Both the position numbers and the translations under genes were made by a program. From Latrodectus hesperus (taxonomy: Eukaryota; Arthropoda; Arachnida; Araneae; Theridiidae), in contig CM075857.1 in the NCBI GenBank assembly GCA_037975125.1, positions 76,093,345-76,157,344 of the forward strand: a stretch of 64,000 nucleotides of DNA. The letters run 5' to 3'. How positions within the stretch are numbered: position 1 is the stretch's first letter; every line of letters begins with the position of its first letter. The notes below the pieces were generated by a model. That model worked only from the letters and a program-made list of their open reading frames with translations, was not told the DNA's origin and did not search any database. Below are positions 11,435-23,078 of the stretch, one piece after another.

Positions 11435-11461
11435 ATTATCCTTAATTTGTGGACATGAGTG
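11435..11461. repeat. Right terminal inverted repeat of the Tc1 element
   Basis: Partner of 7126-7152; it ends in ggacatgagtg directly before TA. Confidence 0.88.
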
Positions 11462-11577
11462 TATTTTCTTATTTAAAGAATAATTAAATTATTTCCTGGT
11501 TTTCTTTTAAAAATGAACATTTTGTTTGTACGAGTATCAATATTTTAGATTTCATTATTGAGTATGAAAACAAAATT

Positions 11578-11631
<54 letters not shown>
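11578..11631. repeat. (AT)n microsatellite
   Basis: About 54 bases of uninterrupted AT dinucleotide. Confidence 0.95.
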
Positions 11632-11638
<7 letters not shown>

Positions 11639-11639
11639 A

Positions 11640-12370
11640 TGAAGTTTAAGTGACTTTCACGTTATATTGGGTGCAAATTAACATGTATACAATTGTTCTG
11701 TTTTGGTAAAATTCTCATTGATTAATAAAAAATAATCATTTGAAAACTGAAAGGAGAAAATATTTCAATTTTCAAAATTATGTAATTACAGAATATAAAT
11801 GAATGATTATAACAAAATTTAAAACAAAACTAGTCATACAAAAAAAACTGATATTTTATTTACAGCAAACTGTATTAAAATGTCTATTAATTGAAAGCAA
11901 TCAAATTTAAAATGTATAAAATATTTGCTCAATTATCAATAAACTAGGATTAAGAAATACGAATTAAAACCTAGAATAATGAAAAATTGTTATCGTACAA
12001 TGAAATTTTTATGCATAATAATGCTTATAACACAATATATATTTAAAATAGGATTTTTCGATTTGACTGAAATTAAAATTGAAAACTTAAAAACCATAAT
12101 TACAAGTTATTAAAATAAAAATATTTAATCGATTCCCATATCTAGAAAAATTGAGACTTAAAATTTTTAACTGTGTGATTGTTTTTAATTTTTACAAATT
12201 TATGTAGTAAATATTGTATCACTTTACACTAAGAATTTTTTTATAAATATCATGGTATAATGATTGGTTTAAATTACTTATACTCACAGAAAACATGTTT
12301 TAAGGTTAAGAAAATTTGTAGCACTTTTTGTTTAGTATTTTAAGAGGAATTTTTCCTCAAATGATTATAT
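11640..12370. other. AT-rich DNA, no gene seen
   Basis: No coding bias or repeat structure seen. Confidence 0.55.
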
Positions 12371-12479
12371 TATTACAAAAAGAATTATTTTTTCTTTTTC
12401 AAATTATCTTTGGTTCTTGAATTTGTATTCAAAAACCAAAAATAATTGGGAAAAGAAAAAATAATTCTTTTTTATAAAA
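12371..12479. repeat. Long near-perfect inverted repeat (hairpin)
   Basis: About 52 bases (12371-12422) pair with 12427-12479 around the loop ttgt, with only a few mismatches and one or two bulges. Transcribed from either strand it would fold into a hairpin about 108 nt long. It could be a fold-back MITE remnant, a template-switch product or a small-RNA precursor. No target duplication is evident. Confidence 0.85.
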
Positions 12480-15400
12480 ACAATTTAATATTATTTAAAA
12501 TAAAAAATTATTTCCATAATTATTCAGAGTATACTTGCTGCTTATATGTTAAAAGCAGAAACGGATGACGAAGCATAGAATTAATATAAAGTACATAAAT
12601 TAGTATTACGCATGTTATCAATTGACTACATTGTTTACAAAATGATAGGACAAATTTATTTATCATAATGTGTAATAAAACTATATGATAATATTTAAAT
12701 ACTTATAATTTGGTTTTTGAAGGAAAACCTGGTAAGACAAGTATTTCTGGATGCAACTAACAGGAGAACTTTAGAGAAAGACAATGTTTATTAATTTGTG
12801 ATTATGTGGTAATAATGAGATTATATAGGCATCATATTAAAATTATAAGATTATAAAACGTTAAGTAAATTTTTCATAAATAAATACGATAAGAAAATTA
12901 ATATCTTATTCTGAGAGAGCTTAGAAAAATGGGTGGCAAATAATATCTTAAGTATTGTATTGTGTTTTGAAATACTGTTATCTCATTCACACAATAGCTG
13001 GATCTGACGGGAACAAATTTACCAATAATATTGTCTTTCAGCGACCAGTAATGTGTGTATTTATTATCAAGACGAATACAATTTGTGCATTCATTATCAA
13101 GACCAAAAACTTGTGTTTTCATTATCAAGGGCTTTTAAAAAATTCGCTTTTGCTGTGGTGTGAATTTAGGAATTACAACTGAAAATTTAAGGAACTTAAA
13201 ACACTCCTTATAAAAGTGACACGATTTAATGTTATGCAATTTTCTTTTAGATTTTCCCATACTAAGCCCTCATTAAACAAAGTAAAATGGTATTAATTAA
13301 AAAATAAATTTGTCAGAATACATATATATATATATATATTTAAGGTAAAATAGATATAAAATAAATATATAAGGGAAAATATATTTAGTGATTTTATGAA
13401 GCTTTAATTATTTAAAGGGGAAATCAGTCACCATTAAATTGAAATTCTATTTTATTTTGCATTTGTTCTTAGCTGACGGTCTTTCAAAGATGATATCATT
13501 TAGTGTAGCTATATTTAATTCCTTCTCAAATAATTATGCAGTTATTTCATTTGATACGTATTCATAATATAAATCCTAATGAAAACGTGAGCGTTATTCT
13601 TATAAAATTAATAATCTGCAATGATTATTTAGTGGCAGAGGTCGATAAGATAGAAAATGGTTATAATGAGTTGAGGTTTCTCATGACTCAACAACCTCGT
13701 ACTTAACATAAATATATCGCATTTTTAATTCATGCATGCTTTATGAATTAAGAAACAGCATGTTTTTGTATCTCTGGGATATATTTCATTTTCTATCTTT
13801 ATTATGTCAGTTCATCATTCTAAATGACATTTGGAGTTTTTCGAATATGTCTAAAAATTTAGCGTAATATTACAAATTTGATATGAATCCCTTATTCATT
13901 TATGTGAAATAATATATGGAAATTCAATTTATTTTAAATATGTACCTGTCAAAATTTTATGGCATATTCTGAAATATTGATATCTGAATAATTTCAAGCA
14001 CTTTTCGCCAAATAATACCTATTTTTTAAATAAAAAGAAATGAAACGTAAAAAAATATATATCTTCATTACTGATCAAAGTATCATCTAGTATTTTTATT
14101 GATTACTTTATCATAGCTTTAATATATATTATTAGTAATAATTCTCTAGAGTACATTATACCCTTTCAGCTACGTTTTTATCAAATTTGTCGTTAAAACA
14201 TGAACAGTTTTTAAGTATTTTCCATATTTATTAATTTATTTGTAATTTTGTTAATATCACTAAAGACTATTTTGCTTCCGATATTGTGATGAAAAATGTC
14301 TGGAGAAACCAAACATTTTTATAACAATATACATTACTAAATTTGAAAAAAACTAAATAGTTACACTGTATATTAATTTTTACTAAAAATATATAGAATG
14401 CTAGTTGAATGCATTCGTTTTCCTGCGCTCTGCTTAAATCATTTAACATTTAATTCAATGATTTTAATATAGTTTATACTTAAGTTTAGATTTCAACAAG
14501 GTTAACGACCTAGAAGACCCTACTTCGTTTTGTACTGAAAAGAGAAAATTGAATTAATGCAATGAAAACAGAAGCAGAACATCCATTAGTTATTTTTTTA
14601 AATGCAGCATGCCAAAACAAATGTAATCCCAAAAAATTTAATAAAACACATTTATAACTGAAGTTTTTGGTTAAACGCAAAAACATGAAATTGTACAGTT
14701 TAATGTATTAAAGAGTATACATATCCAAAAAAATTTACTTTCTAATGTTGCTAAGTATTGAAAAAAGATTAACATATTAATGAAATGGAGACAAAAGCAG
14801 AACTTTTTGCAATAGATATTTTTGTATACTGAATATCGATGTAAGCAAAAACCCAAGAAAATCTTAAAAAATAATTTTTGAGGGAAATATCAATTTAAAC
14901 TTAAAAGCATGAATTTCTACAATTTAATAAATAATAAGGCACATATTACAGGACAATTAGTAACTTCTCCGAACAATGTTTTTCATCACGAAATGGAGTC
15001 TCAGTAACAGACTAACTAAAAACAAATCGAATCAAGAGTATAATGTTTCAAAACTCTTTAATTACGAAGTTATTAAATACTGAAGTAGAGAAATTCCTTA
15101 TATCACCTTTCTAACTTATTTCCGAGCGATGACGTATTGGAAATGGTAAAAACGCATTCGCTAAAGAGGGCGAAAATAATATTTTATATACTTCGAAAAT
15201 TGAAAAATTAGAAAGTATTGTTCTTTTTTAAAAATAATTAGATGATGAGAAGGAAGAATAAAGAAACTATCTGATATCAAATAATTGATCTCTACCCTAA
15301 TGATAGAACATAGATAATGACAATTTTAAAAGGAGAAAAATAACCTTATTCTTTTTTATTGAAGAGAAAAAACTCCGGGGTAAAATGTTTTCCCTCTAAT

Positions 15401-16037
15401 ATTAATTACATAGCAGCATATACAACTTTACAGAGACTCAAATCAGTGTTATTTATGTTTTAAATTTAAAAAAAAATTGGTAATCAAAATTCCTGATTGA
15501 ACATAGTTTTTATTTTAAGTTAGTTAGAGATACATCATAATATAAATTTCCTTCATTTCCTGCACCCATTTTCAATTTTACTGCTGACAAAAATTCGGTG
15601 GATAAACAAAAGAAGAATTTTATGTATAGAGATTTAAAGGTGTAAAATAAATTTAAAGCTTATTTGTGTATTTTAAGACTAGGCAATTAAATACATTTAT
15701 AACTGAAAAGAAAGCCAATTTTCACTTTTATAGTAAGACTATAATAAACATTTTTTTGACAGTTCAGTTCACATGCCATTTCACATAAAAAATTACTCAG
15801 GATTACAAATAATCACATTTTAAGGTAAATGTCAAAATAAAATGAGAATAAAAATGATGTTACTGATTATCTTATATTAAAAACAGCAAAAATGCTGAGA
15901 ATTTTTAACACAAAACTTACTGAATATTTAAAATCTTTCGCTAACTTGATTGATTAGTCCGCTTTAATAAGACGTTATTTTACGGTATAATTTAAGCAGT
16001 TATTTTTCAAAGTTCAAAATTAATATTTAGAATTTAC
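12480..16037. other. AT-rich DNA downstream of the BTB exon, no further exon seen
   Basis: If the exon at 16038-16230 is real, this is its following intron (read on minus). A short (AT)n tract lies near 13322-13340. I found no second exon of the BTB gene here; it may lie beyond the left edge of the window. Confidence 0.5.
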
Positions 16038-16230
16038 CTGCTTCTGGCTGCCAAGACTGCTTTCACAGCACAAACTGGTTCTCTAGTATCCCCAACCAGA
16101 AAGGTGACGTCACAGAGTTCCGGCATACTGGCCAAAAACTTCATATCCTCGGCCAGTCCAGTTTTATTCTCAAATACCGAATAGTCTTCGGTCTCTTCTC
16201 CCTCCGTCAAGTCGTCAGACATACTCAATA
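16038..16230 (-). CDS. gprs: First coding exon of a BTB-domain protein, serine-enriched protein-like
   Basis: Read on minus, the exon follows an acceptor with a pyrimidine run (aattttttccag). A short 5' UTR piece leads to an ATG at 16222, and the exon ends at a donor (gccagaagcag|gtaaat) in phase 2. It encodes 61 residues: an acidic start (MSDDLTEGEETEDYSVFENK), then TGLAEDMKFLASMPE, then the opening of a BTB/POZ fold (residues about 36-61: LCDVTFLVG, CAVKAVLAARS). BTB domains mediate dimerisation and often bring substrates to cullin-3 ligases. The sequence agrees with my recollection of the arthropod serine-enriched protein gprs; the BTB call is firmer than the gene name. The rest of the gene should continue to the left. 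A further non-coding exon and the promoter should lie to the right. It is less AT-rich than its flanks. Confidence 0.78.
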
Positions 16231-16369
16231 CTGGAAAAAATTAATTATTTTACATGATTTTTCAGCATTAATGCAACTAAGCAAAAAAATTTTTAACTCG
16301 TTCAAGAAAAGATTCGACTTAAGTTTATTTATTTATATTTTTAGTGTTTCCTCTTTTTCTCTTAACGTA

Positions 16370-16377
16370 AAGCAAAA
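16370..16377. repeat. Left 8-bp target duplication of the MITE
   Basis: aagcaaaa, identical to 16625-16632. Confidence 0.88.
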
Positions 16378-16624
16378 GGCACAGATGCCGTGTAATCCAG
16401 GATTCCAAATTCTGAATTTTTTTGGCGATGAAGAAATGTTGCCAACGTGACGTATTGTGATGACGTAAGTACTAGGGTTACCGAAATAGATTTGTCAGTA
16501 TAATTTTTATAATTCTCAATACCTATGAGGTAATAAAAACAATGTTATCAAATACATAAGAAAATTCGCCAAAAAATTCCCCAAACTCATAATTTGGCAT
16601 CCTGGATTATACGGCATTTGTGCC
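16378..16624. mobile_element. MITE, 247 bp, 8-bp target duplication
   Basis: The ends are long inverted repeats of roughly 55 bases: the left begins ggcacagatgccgtgtaatc and the right, read on minus, ggcacaaatgccgtataatc. Both run on through ccaggat and ccaaatt to a shared tttttggcga. Perfect 8-base duplications (aagcaaaa) flank it. No open frame is present, so it is non-autonomous. An 8-base duplication fits hAT, P or Merlin superfamilies; the GGCAC end does not settle which. It sits about 150 bases upstream of the BTB exon, in the preceding intron. Its centre contains tgacgta twice (about 16449 and 16463), CRE-like motifs. Confidence 0.9.
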
Positions 16625-16632
16625 AAGCAAAA
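16625..16632. repeat. Right 8-bp target duplication of the MITE
   Basis: aagcaaaa, identical to 16370-16377. Confidence 0.88.
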
Positions 16633-18730
16633 TATTATTTACAATTATTGTTATGACAGTGTAATTTGCAATAGCAGATGTTTTATATATGATTCAAAGA
16701 TATTTCTTACATGATATAAATCAAACTAAAATCAACTATTACTAACTAACATTAAACTATTATTAAAATTCATTTTAGATGTATCTAACCATGTTTTTTT
16801 ACTAATAAACTAAACAACTATCTTAATTTTCTTTTCCAAATTCCAAAAAAGTTAAAGTACTAAACATTTGTAGAAAGCAGAGGTTTTGCTTAATGAGGTA
16901 TTTAATGCATTTTTATTGCTGTTTTATGCTAACTAAAAATGACCGATTAAATTAAAAAATAATATTTATTTTAAAGTAATTCCATGCTTCTAAGCTTATT
17001 TTAGTTTGATCAATTTACTTTGAAAAACGTCTTATTTAATTAGAGAACTTGTCGGAACATTTTAAAGAATATTTACTGGTAAAAAGAATATTCCTATTTT
17101 ATGTTTTTGTTTTTAAATATTAAATGGAATTTTAAAAAGCTTAGAATTGTTATGAAACACTTCAATCATTTCAATGTTTTGAGTAACATTAAACTTTACG
17201 TTATGAGAAACTAATACGTTATGAGAAACACATGTTATATTTTAATATTAAATGCTCTTAATTGGATTAAGATATACAAAATGAGATCAAGAGCAAAAGT
17301 ACACTACACTACACTATTAGTGTAAAGTTTATTAAGAAAATATTTTATTATAAAAAAAATTATAAAGTTTTTAAGGAATATATACAAATTTTAATACAAA
17401 GTATATATCTAGAAAATAAATTTAATAAACTAAATTATTCAATTCATTTGAAACTTGCTGATAAATATCTTCATATATTATGTGCATGTATTAATTTAAT
17501 TTATTTATGCTATGGAAGAATACGATAATTCAAGAGATTACTTCCCGAATTTTTAATACATTAAAAATACAATAAAATTATTATTAAGTTAGATTCAAAT
17601 TATAAAAGCAATAATTTGTATTATTTTTTAAGAAACTTCTATAAATTATTGCTTTAAAATACATATAATATATATAGAGGTAACATTAATTAAAAATGAG
17701 TCATATCTCAAATAAGCATTTTTGTTACAACTTTATAAAATCATTTTACGAAATTCCAAATGAATAAAATTAGACTCAAATTAGAAAAAAGATGAAGACA
17801 CTTTATATGAAAGAAGCAGGTTAAATAAAAAAAGCCAATAGCAAATTTTCGGGGAGTACTAGGAAATGTTTCTTGAAAGTATTCGTCTAATTAAATAATT
17901 TCAAAATAAAACTGTTTTAAAGAATATTAATGCTATCTATATTTCCAATAATGAACTAAATGTAATATTTTCATTTCTTTTTGATTATGAAATTAAGGAT
18001 TTGGAGTATAGTGTTGCAATTGCCTCCTACTTACGATAGCTTAGATATGAAGTTTTGAAATAAAAAGATGATCGTGGATCCGGGTCAAATTCAAATTTGA
18101 ACATAACCGTTTTGGGATTTAATTTAAACTCAAATAAAAGTCTAGTTTTTACTTAAAAACACTGTTACTGGCATTCAATCTTGATCCGGATTTTCATTCT
18201 TATTCTATCAGTTCTAATATGTAAGGCAGGTAACAATTCAAACTAATTAACACAATTTCGCTCAACAACCAAAACATTCTATTCAAATGTGTCTTAGCTT
18301 ATGGTCCCAGAAACCATATTTCAATAAGGAAAAGCTCACGCGCCTTATAGAAAGGTTATTATTGGAATGTCTATAGCATGTTGAAATACTCCTATGATCA
18401 CCATGATCAAGAAAGCTATTATTGACTCTGAATCGAAAAACATCCTATGTTTTGCAAAGTTCCTAGTCACCAAGTTTTGCATTTGTGTTCAAGTTGGCAT
18501 AATAAAGTTCTTAAGTCACTTTTTTATCAGTATATTTTGCAGCAATTTATCCTCCTTTCGGCGTAGGGTTTTATATAATCATTTATTTAAATTGATTTTA
18601 TCAACTTATTGTTGAAATTTCATAAAAGTATCTTTATTTCTCGACATTGTATAAATTAAATGAAGTTAAAGAAACTTTTATTTCTTTATCTTTATTGATA
18701 TTTCTTTATCTTCTCATTTATTTATTTTTT
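16633..18730. other. AT-rich DNA, no gene seen
   Basis: Probably intronic relative to the BTB gene. No exon or transposon recognised. Confidence 0.5.
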
Positions 18731-18965
18731 AATGCCCGGTTGCATTTAAGGTATACCTATTCAGCACTACAGGGGACGAATATGATGGCTTCTTATACAG
18801 TGGGGCACCCAGTGGGTGTGCCATCTTCACTCCGGAAGTGAAGGTATAAAGAAACACGCACGCAGAGAAAATAAAAACATATGCCCGAACCAGTATTCAA
18901 ACCTGTGACCGCCTGCTCCGAAGTTAGGGACGCTAATCACTCATCTTCCATCCATCAGTCGATTC
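18731..18965 (-). repeat. tRNA-derived SINE (family A), near complete
   Basis: On the minus strand a degenerate tRNA-like head (about 18880-18965; gagtgattagcg as the A-box region, ggtttgaatac as the B-box region) leads into the body at 18731-18860. The tail is accgggcattaaaaaata. The body matches 763-917 in the opposite orientation. The head is more decayed than that of the family B copy at 923-1222. Confidence 0.78.
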
Positions 18966-20019
18966 TTTATCTTCTAAATGCGCTTATTATTTAAGGAAAA
19001 AAGTCCCGCTTAAAATAAACAGTATTCAGAATCTACTTTAAGTATATAAATGATTGTAAATATTGATGGCACCATATTTTTTCCCATTAACATTGATTCA
19101 TATTATAGTTTAAAAAAATACTTTAATATTTCACCGAGTTAAAGAAATTTTATAACTATAATTATATAAAATATATAGCCACACACACATAGATGAATCG
19201 TCATCACAAGAACTAGTATTTTTAAGAATAGGTCCGATTATTGAGAACTTATATTCATCCATTTCAAATAATTCCTCTTCAAAAAAATTACATTAAATTG
19301 CTCTGGTTCCAATATTTATTATAACTATTATATTTATAATAATTATAATTATATTAATATCAAATAATTGTATTAAATTTTTCTGGTTTCTAAGGAGATA
19401 TTAGAAAAATTAAATAAAACATAAGCTTATAAATAATAATTAATCACATGCAGATTACAACGATGAATGCAATAAATTCCAAATTTTGGATCAATTTTGT
19501 AATAAAAGCCATCAAAAAGTTATTTAAATTATTAGATATTTAATACTAATAATTTAAATGATATATAAACTTTATAAATTTATAAAGCTATATTAAAATA
19601 CATAATATTTAAACTATAAAAAAACATTAAGATATAATTCCAGCTATAAAAAATATATTTTATATATTTTTACTGCAATATAAAAACTGATGACTGCAAA
19701 AAGCCAAAATAGAAATTTACTCCTCATTATCTAATAACAAATTATTATTAAAATTTTATTTTCGAAAATAATAAATCTTAATCTTATCAAACTATATTTC
19801 CAATGTGAATTTTTGTAATATTATGCATGCTTATAATTGCATATTTATATATTTTCTAATTTATGGTATTATTCTAATAATCGAAAACATATTAATGGAA
19901 AGGAAATAACTAAATCTGGTGTTTCGATTTTAAAAATAATAATATTTATATAAGAATCTGTGCCTAGATGAAATTGAAAATATAGGATTTATTAAAAATT
20001 AAAGAATTATTGGAATTCA
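18966..20019. other. AT-rich DNA, no gene seen
   Basis: No coding or repeat structure recognised. Confidence 0.55.
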
Positions 20020-20465
20020 TCATTTATGGTGCGCCAGCCCAGGATGAGCCAAAGCCTTCTGAACAAGTATCTTCCAGCCACCTGTGCTGGCAGCCAAACT
20101 CCCCCAATTTCTAGTCCCTAGGACATTGCAGTCTTCCTCGACTGCATCCACCCATCTCAGCTTGAATTTTCCTCTTCTTCTTGTGCTGATGGGTTTTGCT
20201 ATGAAAATTTCCTTAAGAGTTTTATTGTGTTTCATTTTGATAACATGCTCAATCTAATTAAGGCGGCCTATTTTAATGTGGTGTACAACGCCTGTCTCCT
20301 TGTACAATTGATTGTCTTCTGCGTCGAACACCGTTTTCTTATGTGCCTCTGGAGACACTTCTTAAGATCCTGCGCTCAAACAGGCTCAACAGCCTCTCTT
20401 CTTTTACTGTCAAAGTCCAGGTCGCAAAGCATAGGTCAAATCAGGACGGATAAGCGTCTTATAGA
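20020..20465 (-). pseudogene. 3' end of an RTE-type non-LTR retrotransposon
   Basis: On the minus strand the segment opens with KTLIRPDLTYA at about 20463, passes FERRILR with frameshifts, and then has a clean last frame (20235-20020): RRRGKFKLRWVDAVEEDC, RNWGSLA and KALAHPGLAHH before a stop. This is the C-terminus after the reverse-transcriptase domain that animal genome annotations often label craniofacial development protein 2-like. It is 5'-truncated, with no polymerase core, as usual for incomplete target-primed insertions. The same protein region occurs on the plus strand at 39180-39620. Confidence 0.85.
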
Positions 20466-20479
20466 TTAGTAATTTTGTT

Positions 20480-21252
20480 TTTCGGAATAAAAAGTTAGTT
20501 TTCCGTAAATGTCTTAGGACAAAAAAGTTTTATTATTAGAATTAAAAAAACTTATAAATATTGTATTTCTATTTCAAAAATAATAATTATATATAGGAAA
20601 CAATGCATTGGCAAAATTAAAAATGCATAATATATTAAAGTCTGGGAAATAAGCACTTTCAAACCAAATTCAAAGAAATTGAATCTAAAAAAATTAAATA
20701 AATCCCAACTATAAGAATCATTTACTTTTTTTTTTCAAACAAAAATAATCATTTGTATCTTTATTGGTTTATTTGCAATGCATTTTGAAGAAAAATGTGC
20801 ATGTACTGAAAGAGCTATACAAATCTTTTAGAGAATTCAGATTGCAGAATCCTTAGCTAAATTATTTTTCTACTTAATTTTTTCTTAAATTGAAATTCAT
20901 ATGTTTTAGATATATTTCGTGTAATTATAATATGCCTCATTGTTCTTTCTATTAAACGTGTAATTCTTTTGAGTATTTTTCAGCACCCTTTCAATAATCC
21001 ATTAATTGAAAAGCCATTCTTAAATAATTTGTTTGAAAATGCTTTTGTAAACGCATTCTTACAAGAATATTGCTTTTTGAAAAAGGACAACTATTATTAG
21101 AACATGAATAATCTAAAATATGAATAAGAGATAAAAGAGAAGAAAGGAATTCAAAGATGAGATTTTTAAAAATTGCTTATAACTTCTTTTCAGTTTCAAT
21201 ACAATACTCAAATACATACATAATAACTCTTCAATATGAGTTTACTTCCCAT
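20480..21252. other. AT-rich DNA, no gene seen
   Basis: No feature recognised. Confidence 0.55.
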
Positions 21253-21291
21253 TTAATACAATATCCTAATTTAATTAGGATATTGTATTAA
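21253..21291. repeat. Perfect palindrome, 18-bp arms
   Basis: Arms 21253-21270 and 21274-21291 are perfect reverse complements around the spacer tta. It lies about 110 bases beyond the stop of the mariner relic at 21405-22060 and may be another fold-back scar. Confidence 0.9.
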
Positions 21292-21404
21292 GTCCGTATA
21301 AGAAAAAGTCAATCTATTTTAAAAATTTTATCTATAATGTCAGTTTTAAATGAAAAGTAAACATGAAAGTTCTTGCAGTTTTTAATGACTCAAAAGTACA
21401 TGAT

Positions 21405-22060
21405 TTACAGAAAGTGTAGAATATTGTTATTCTCTGAGTAATCAGTATCGGTATCCAACACCTTCTGCCAATGTATCTTCAACTGTGCAATCACTTTGTT
21501 GTAAGACTCGTAGATTTTGGACGTGAAGAAATCTGTGAGTGCTTGGCACAAGTCCATTTTATTGGAAAAGGATTGTCCACAAAGGTGATTGTACAAGAAA
21601 TGAAAGAGGGGGGAATCTGATGGTGCAAAGTCAGGTGAGTAAGGGGAATGCAAAAAGTTTCCAAACCATGTCGCTGTATGGTATTCCGGGTCCACACGTG
21701 ACATGTAGTCTCGCGTTATCTGCAAAGAACAGAACATCATTGCGATTAACCATTACTGACTCCTTCTTTTGCAACGCCATTGAACACGTTACTATTGCTG
21801 TGAGTACAGGTCCATAGTGACCGTTTGGCTCGTTGATAAAAGTTCATGGTGAGTCCTTAGGGGTAACTAGTCCACCAGACATCAGCTTCTTAGCAGAAGG
21901 ATAAATGTCTCAACCTAAATTTGTGAAATCAATGCCTTGCCTTACTTTCATTCACAGCACTATACCCAAACGCTTGACATATTCGGCGACTTGATGCAGC
22001 TGTTAATAAGCCCACTTTGAAGTCAAAAAGCAAACAACACTAAACAAGCCCCTTCTACAC
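21405..22060 (-). pseudogene. mariner-family transposase relic
   Basis: The minus-strand C-terminal frame (21740-21405) contains YSPDFAPSDSPLFHFLYNHL, the region of the last catalytic Asp in mariner enzymes, then QALTDFFTSK, QLKIHWQKVLD and a stop. Upstream, across a frameshift near 21700, FADNARLHV marks the DNARPH-type motif. Further upstream, TPKDSPWTFINE-like remnants reach about 22060. The N-terminal DNA-binding half is not recognisable, and I found no clear terminal inverted repeats. Family role: cut-and-paste transposition at TA. This copy is dead. Confidence 0.85.
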
Positions 22061-22745
22061 GTCCATGTCTATTTCTTTACAGCACGAGTTACGATTGATG
22101 AATGTGCGCGGTGGACCTGCGTTTATAACGACTGATACTCCTACTCAATTGATCGGAATCACAACCACGTCATACACTAATTTGCACTCTTATTCTCATT
22201 TCATTCAATGGCAACGTGGAATCAAAAAGAACTTTCTTGTTTATTTTATAGGAATTTCCACGTTTTTTTAATTGAGTAAATGTATGCATGCATATTTTAA
22301 ATTTTAAAGATAAAAACTTTAAATTTACAATTGTATGATTATTGATGATTTTCTGATCTAGTGGAAAGAAATTAATTAATAAAACTGTCAATAGAAAAGA
22401 ATTGTATTTTTTTTTATAATACTGGAAGACAAATATATAAAGATAAGGAACTTTTCATTATCAGAATTTAAATGGCTTAAAACATGAGCACTGCAATTTT
22501 GTCAAATTCTTTTAAAGATAAAATTATAGGAATATGAAAATGTCTTTTTTATGCATTTCACAAAGAGAATACAGTAAAAATAAGACAGATCGAGAAAATA
22601 ATTAAAGATTTAGATTCGTACGTATTCTTACCTTTCGGGAATATAAATCGATATAATATTTTATGTATTTTTAATAAGGGATTCTGATTGATTTGGAATT
22701 TATATTTAAAATCATGTAACATAATCGTACAGAAGTCGTTATATA
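22061..22745. other. No gene seen; possible decayed mariner 5' part at left
   Basis: 22061-22230 is less AT-rich than average and may be the decayed N-terminal part of the mariner, but I cannot align it. The rest is AT-rich. Confidence 0.4.
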
Positions 22746-23078
22746 ATGCCCGGCTACTAGAGATTATTTTGACCTTTCAGCGTTTCAAGGGATGAAAGTG
22801 ATGACACCTTACACATAGTGGGGTACCCAATGGATACGCCATCATGGCCACAAAAGTGGTTCTTAATAATTTAAAAACAGGATCCAAGTGGAAGACTCTT
22901 AGATTTACCCCCTCCCCCCAGAGGTATCACTTCACATGGAGACATTTCGACCACGAAATTTTAACATGCCCCAGCCGCTATAAGTGAATGCGAAGGATCT
23001 TCGGTTTGCTCGAAATTCAAACTCACAATCTTCCGATAATAAGAACGAATGTCCTGACCAACCAGGCTAACGCTGCTA
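22746..23078 (-). repeat. tRNA-derived SINE (family A-like tail, different head)
   Basis: On the minus strand a tRNA-like head lies at about 22985-23078: ttagcctggttggtcaggac as the A-box side and gagtttgaatttc as the B-box side. The body ends in ccgggcat, with a gggtacccaa/ccatc segment shared with family A (18731-18860). The middle contains a C-rich run near 22909. It appears to be a diverged relative of family A or a composite. Confidence 0.72.

Larger units (their letters stand above)
7126..11461 (-). mobile_element. Tc1-family DNA transposon, split by a nested hAT element
   Basis: The two ends are inverted repeats: cactcgtgtccataaatta at the left and, read on the minus strand, cactcatgtccacaaatta at the right, both continuing into aggataat. 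Each end abuts TA (7124-7125 and 11462-11463), the expected Tc1/mariner target duplication. Without the nested hAT (7542-10332) and its duplicated target the element is about 1.5 kb, normal for Tc1. The transposase lies on the minus strand and is dead: it is interrupted by the hAT, contains stops, and has a fold-back insertion. The hAT arrived later than the Tc1. Confidence 0.92.

Noticed and set aside
21539..21817. A 92-codon plus-strand frame
   Set aside because: Antisense to the mariner relic, with no motif of its own.
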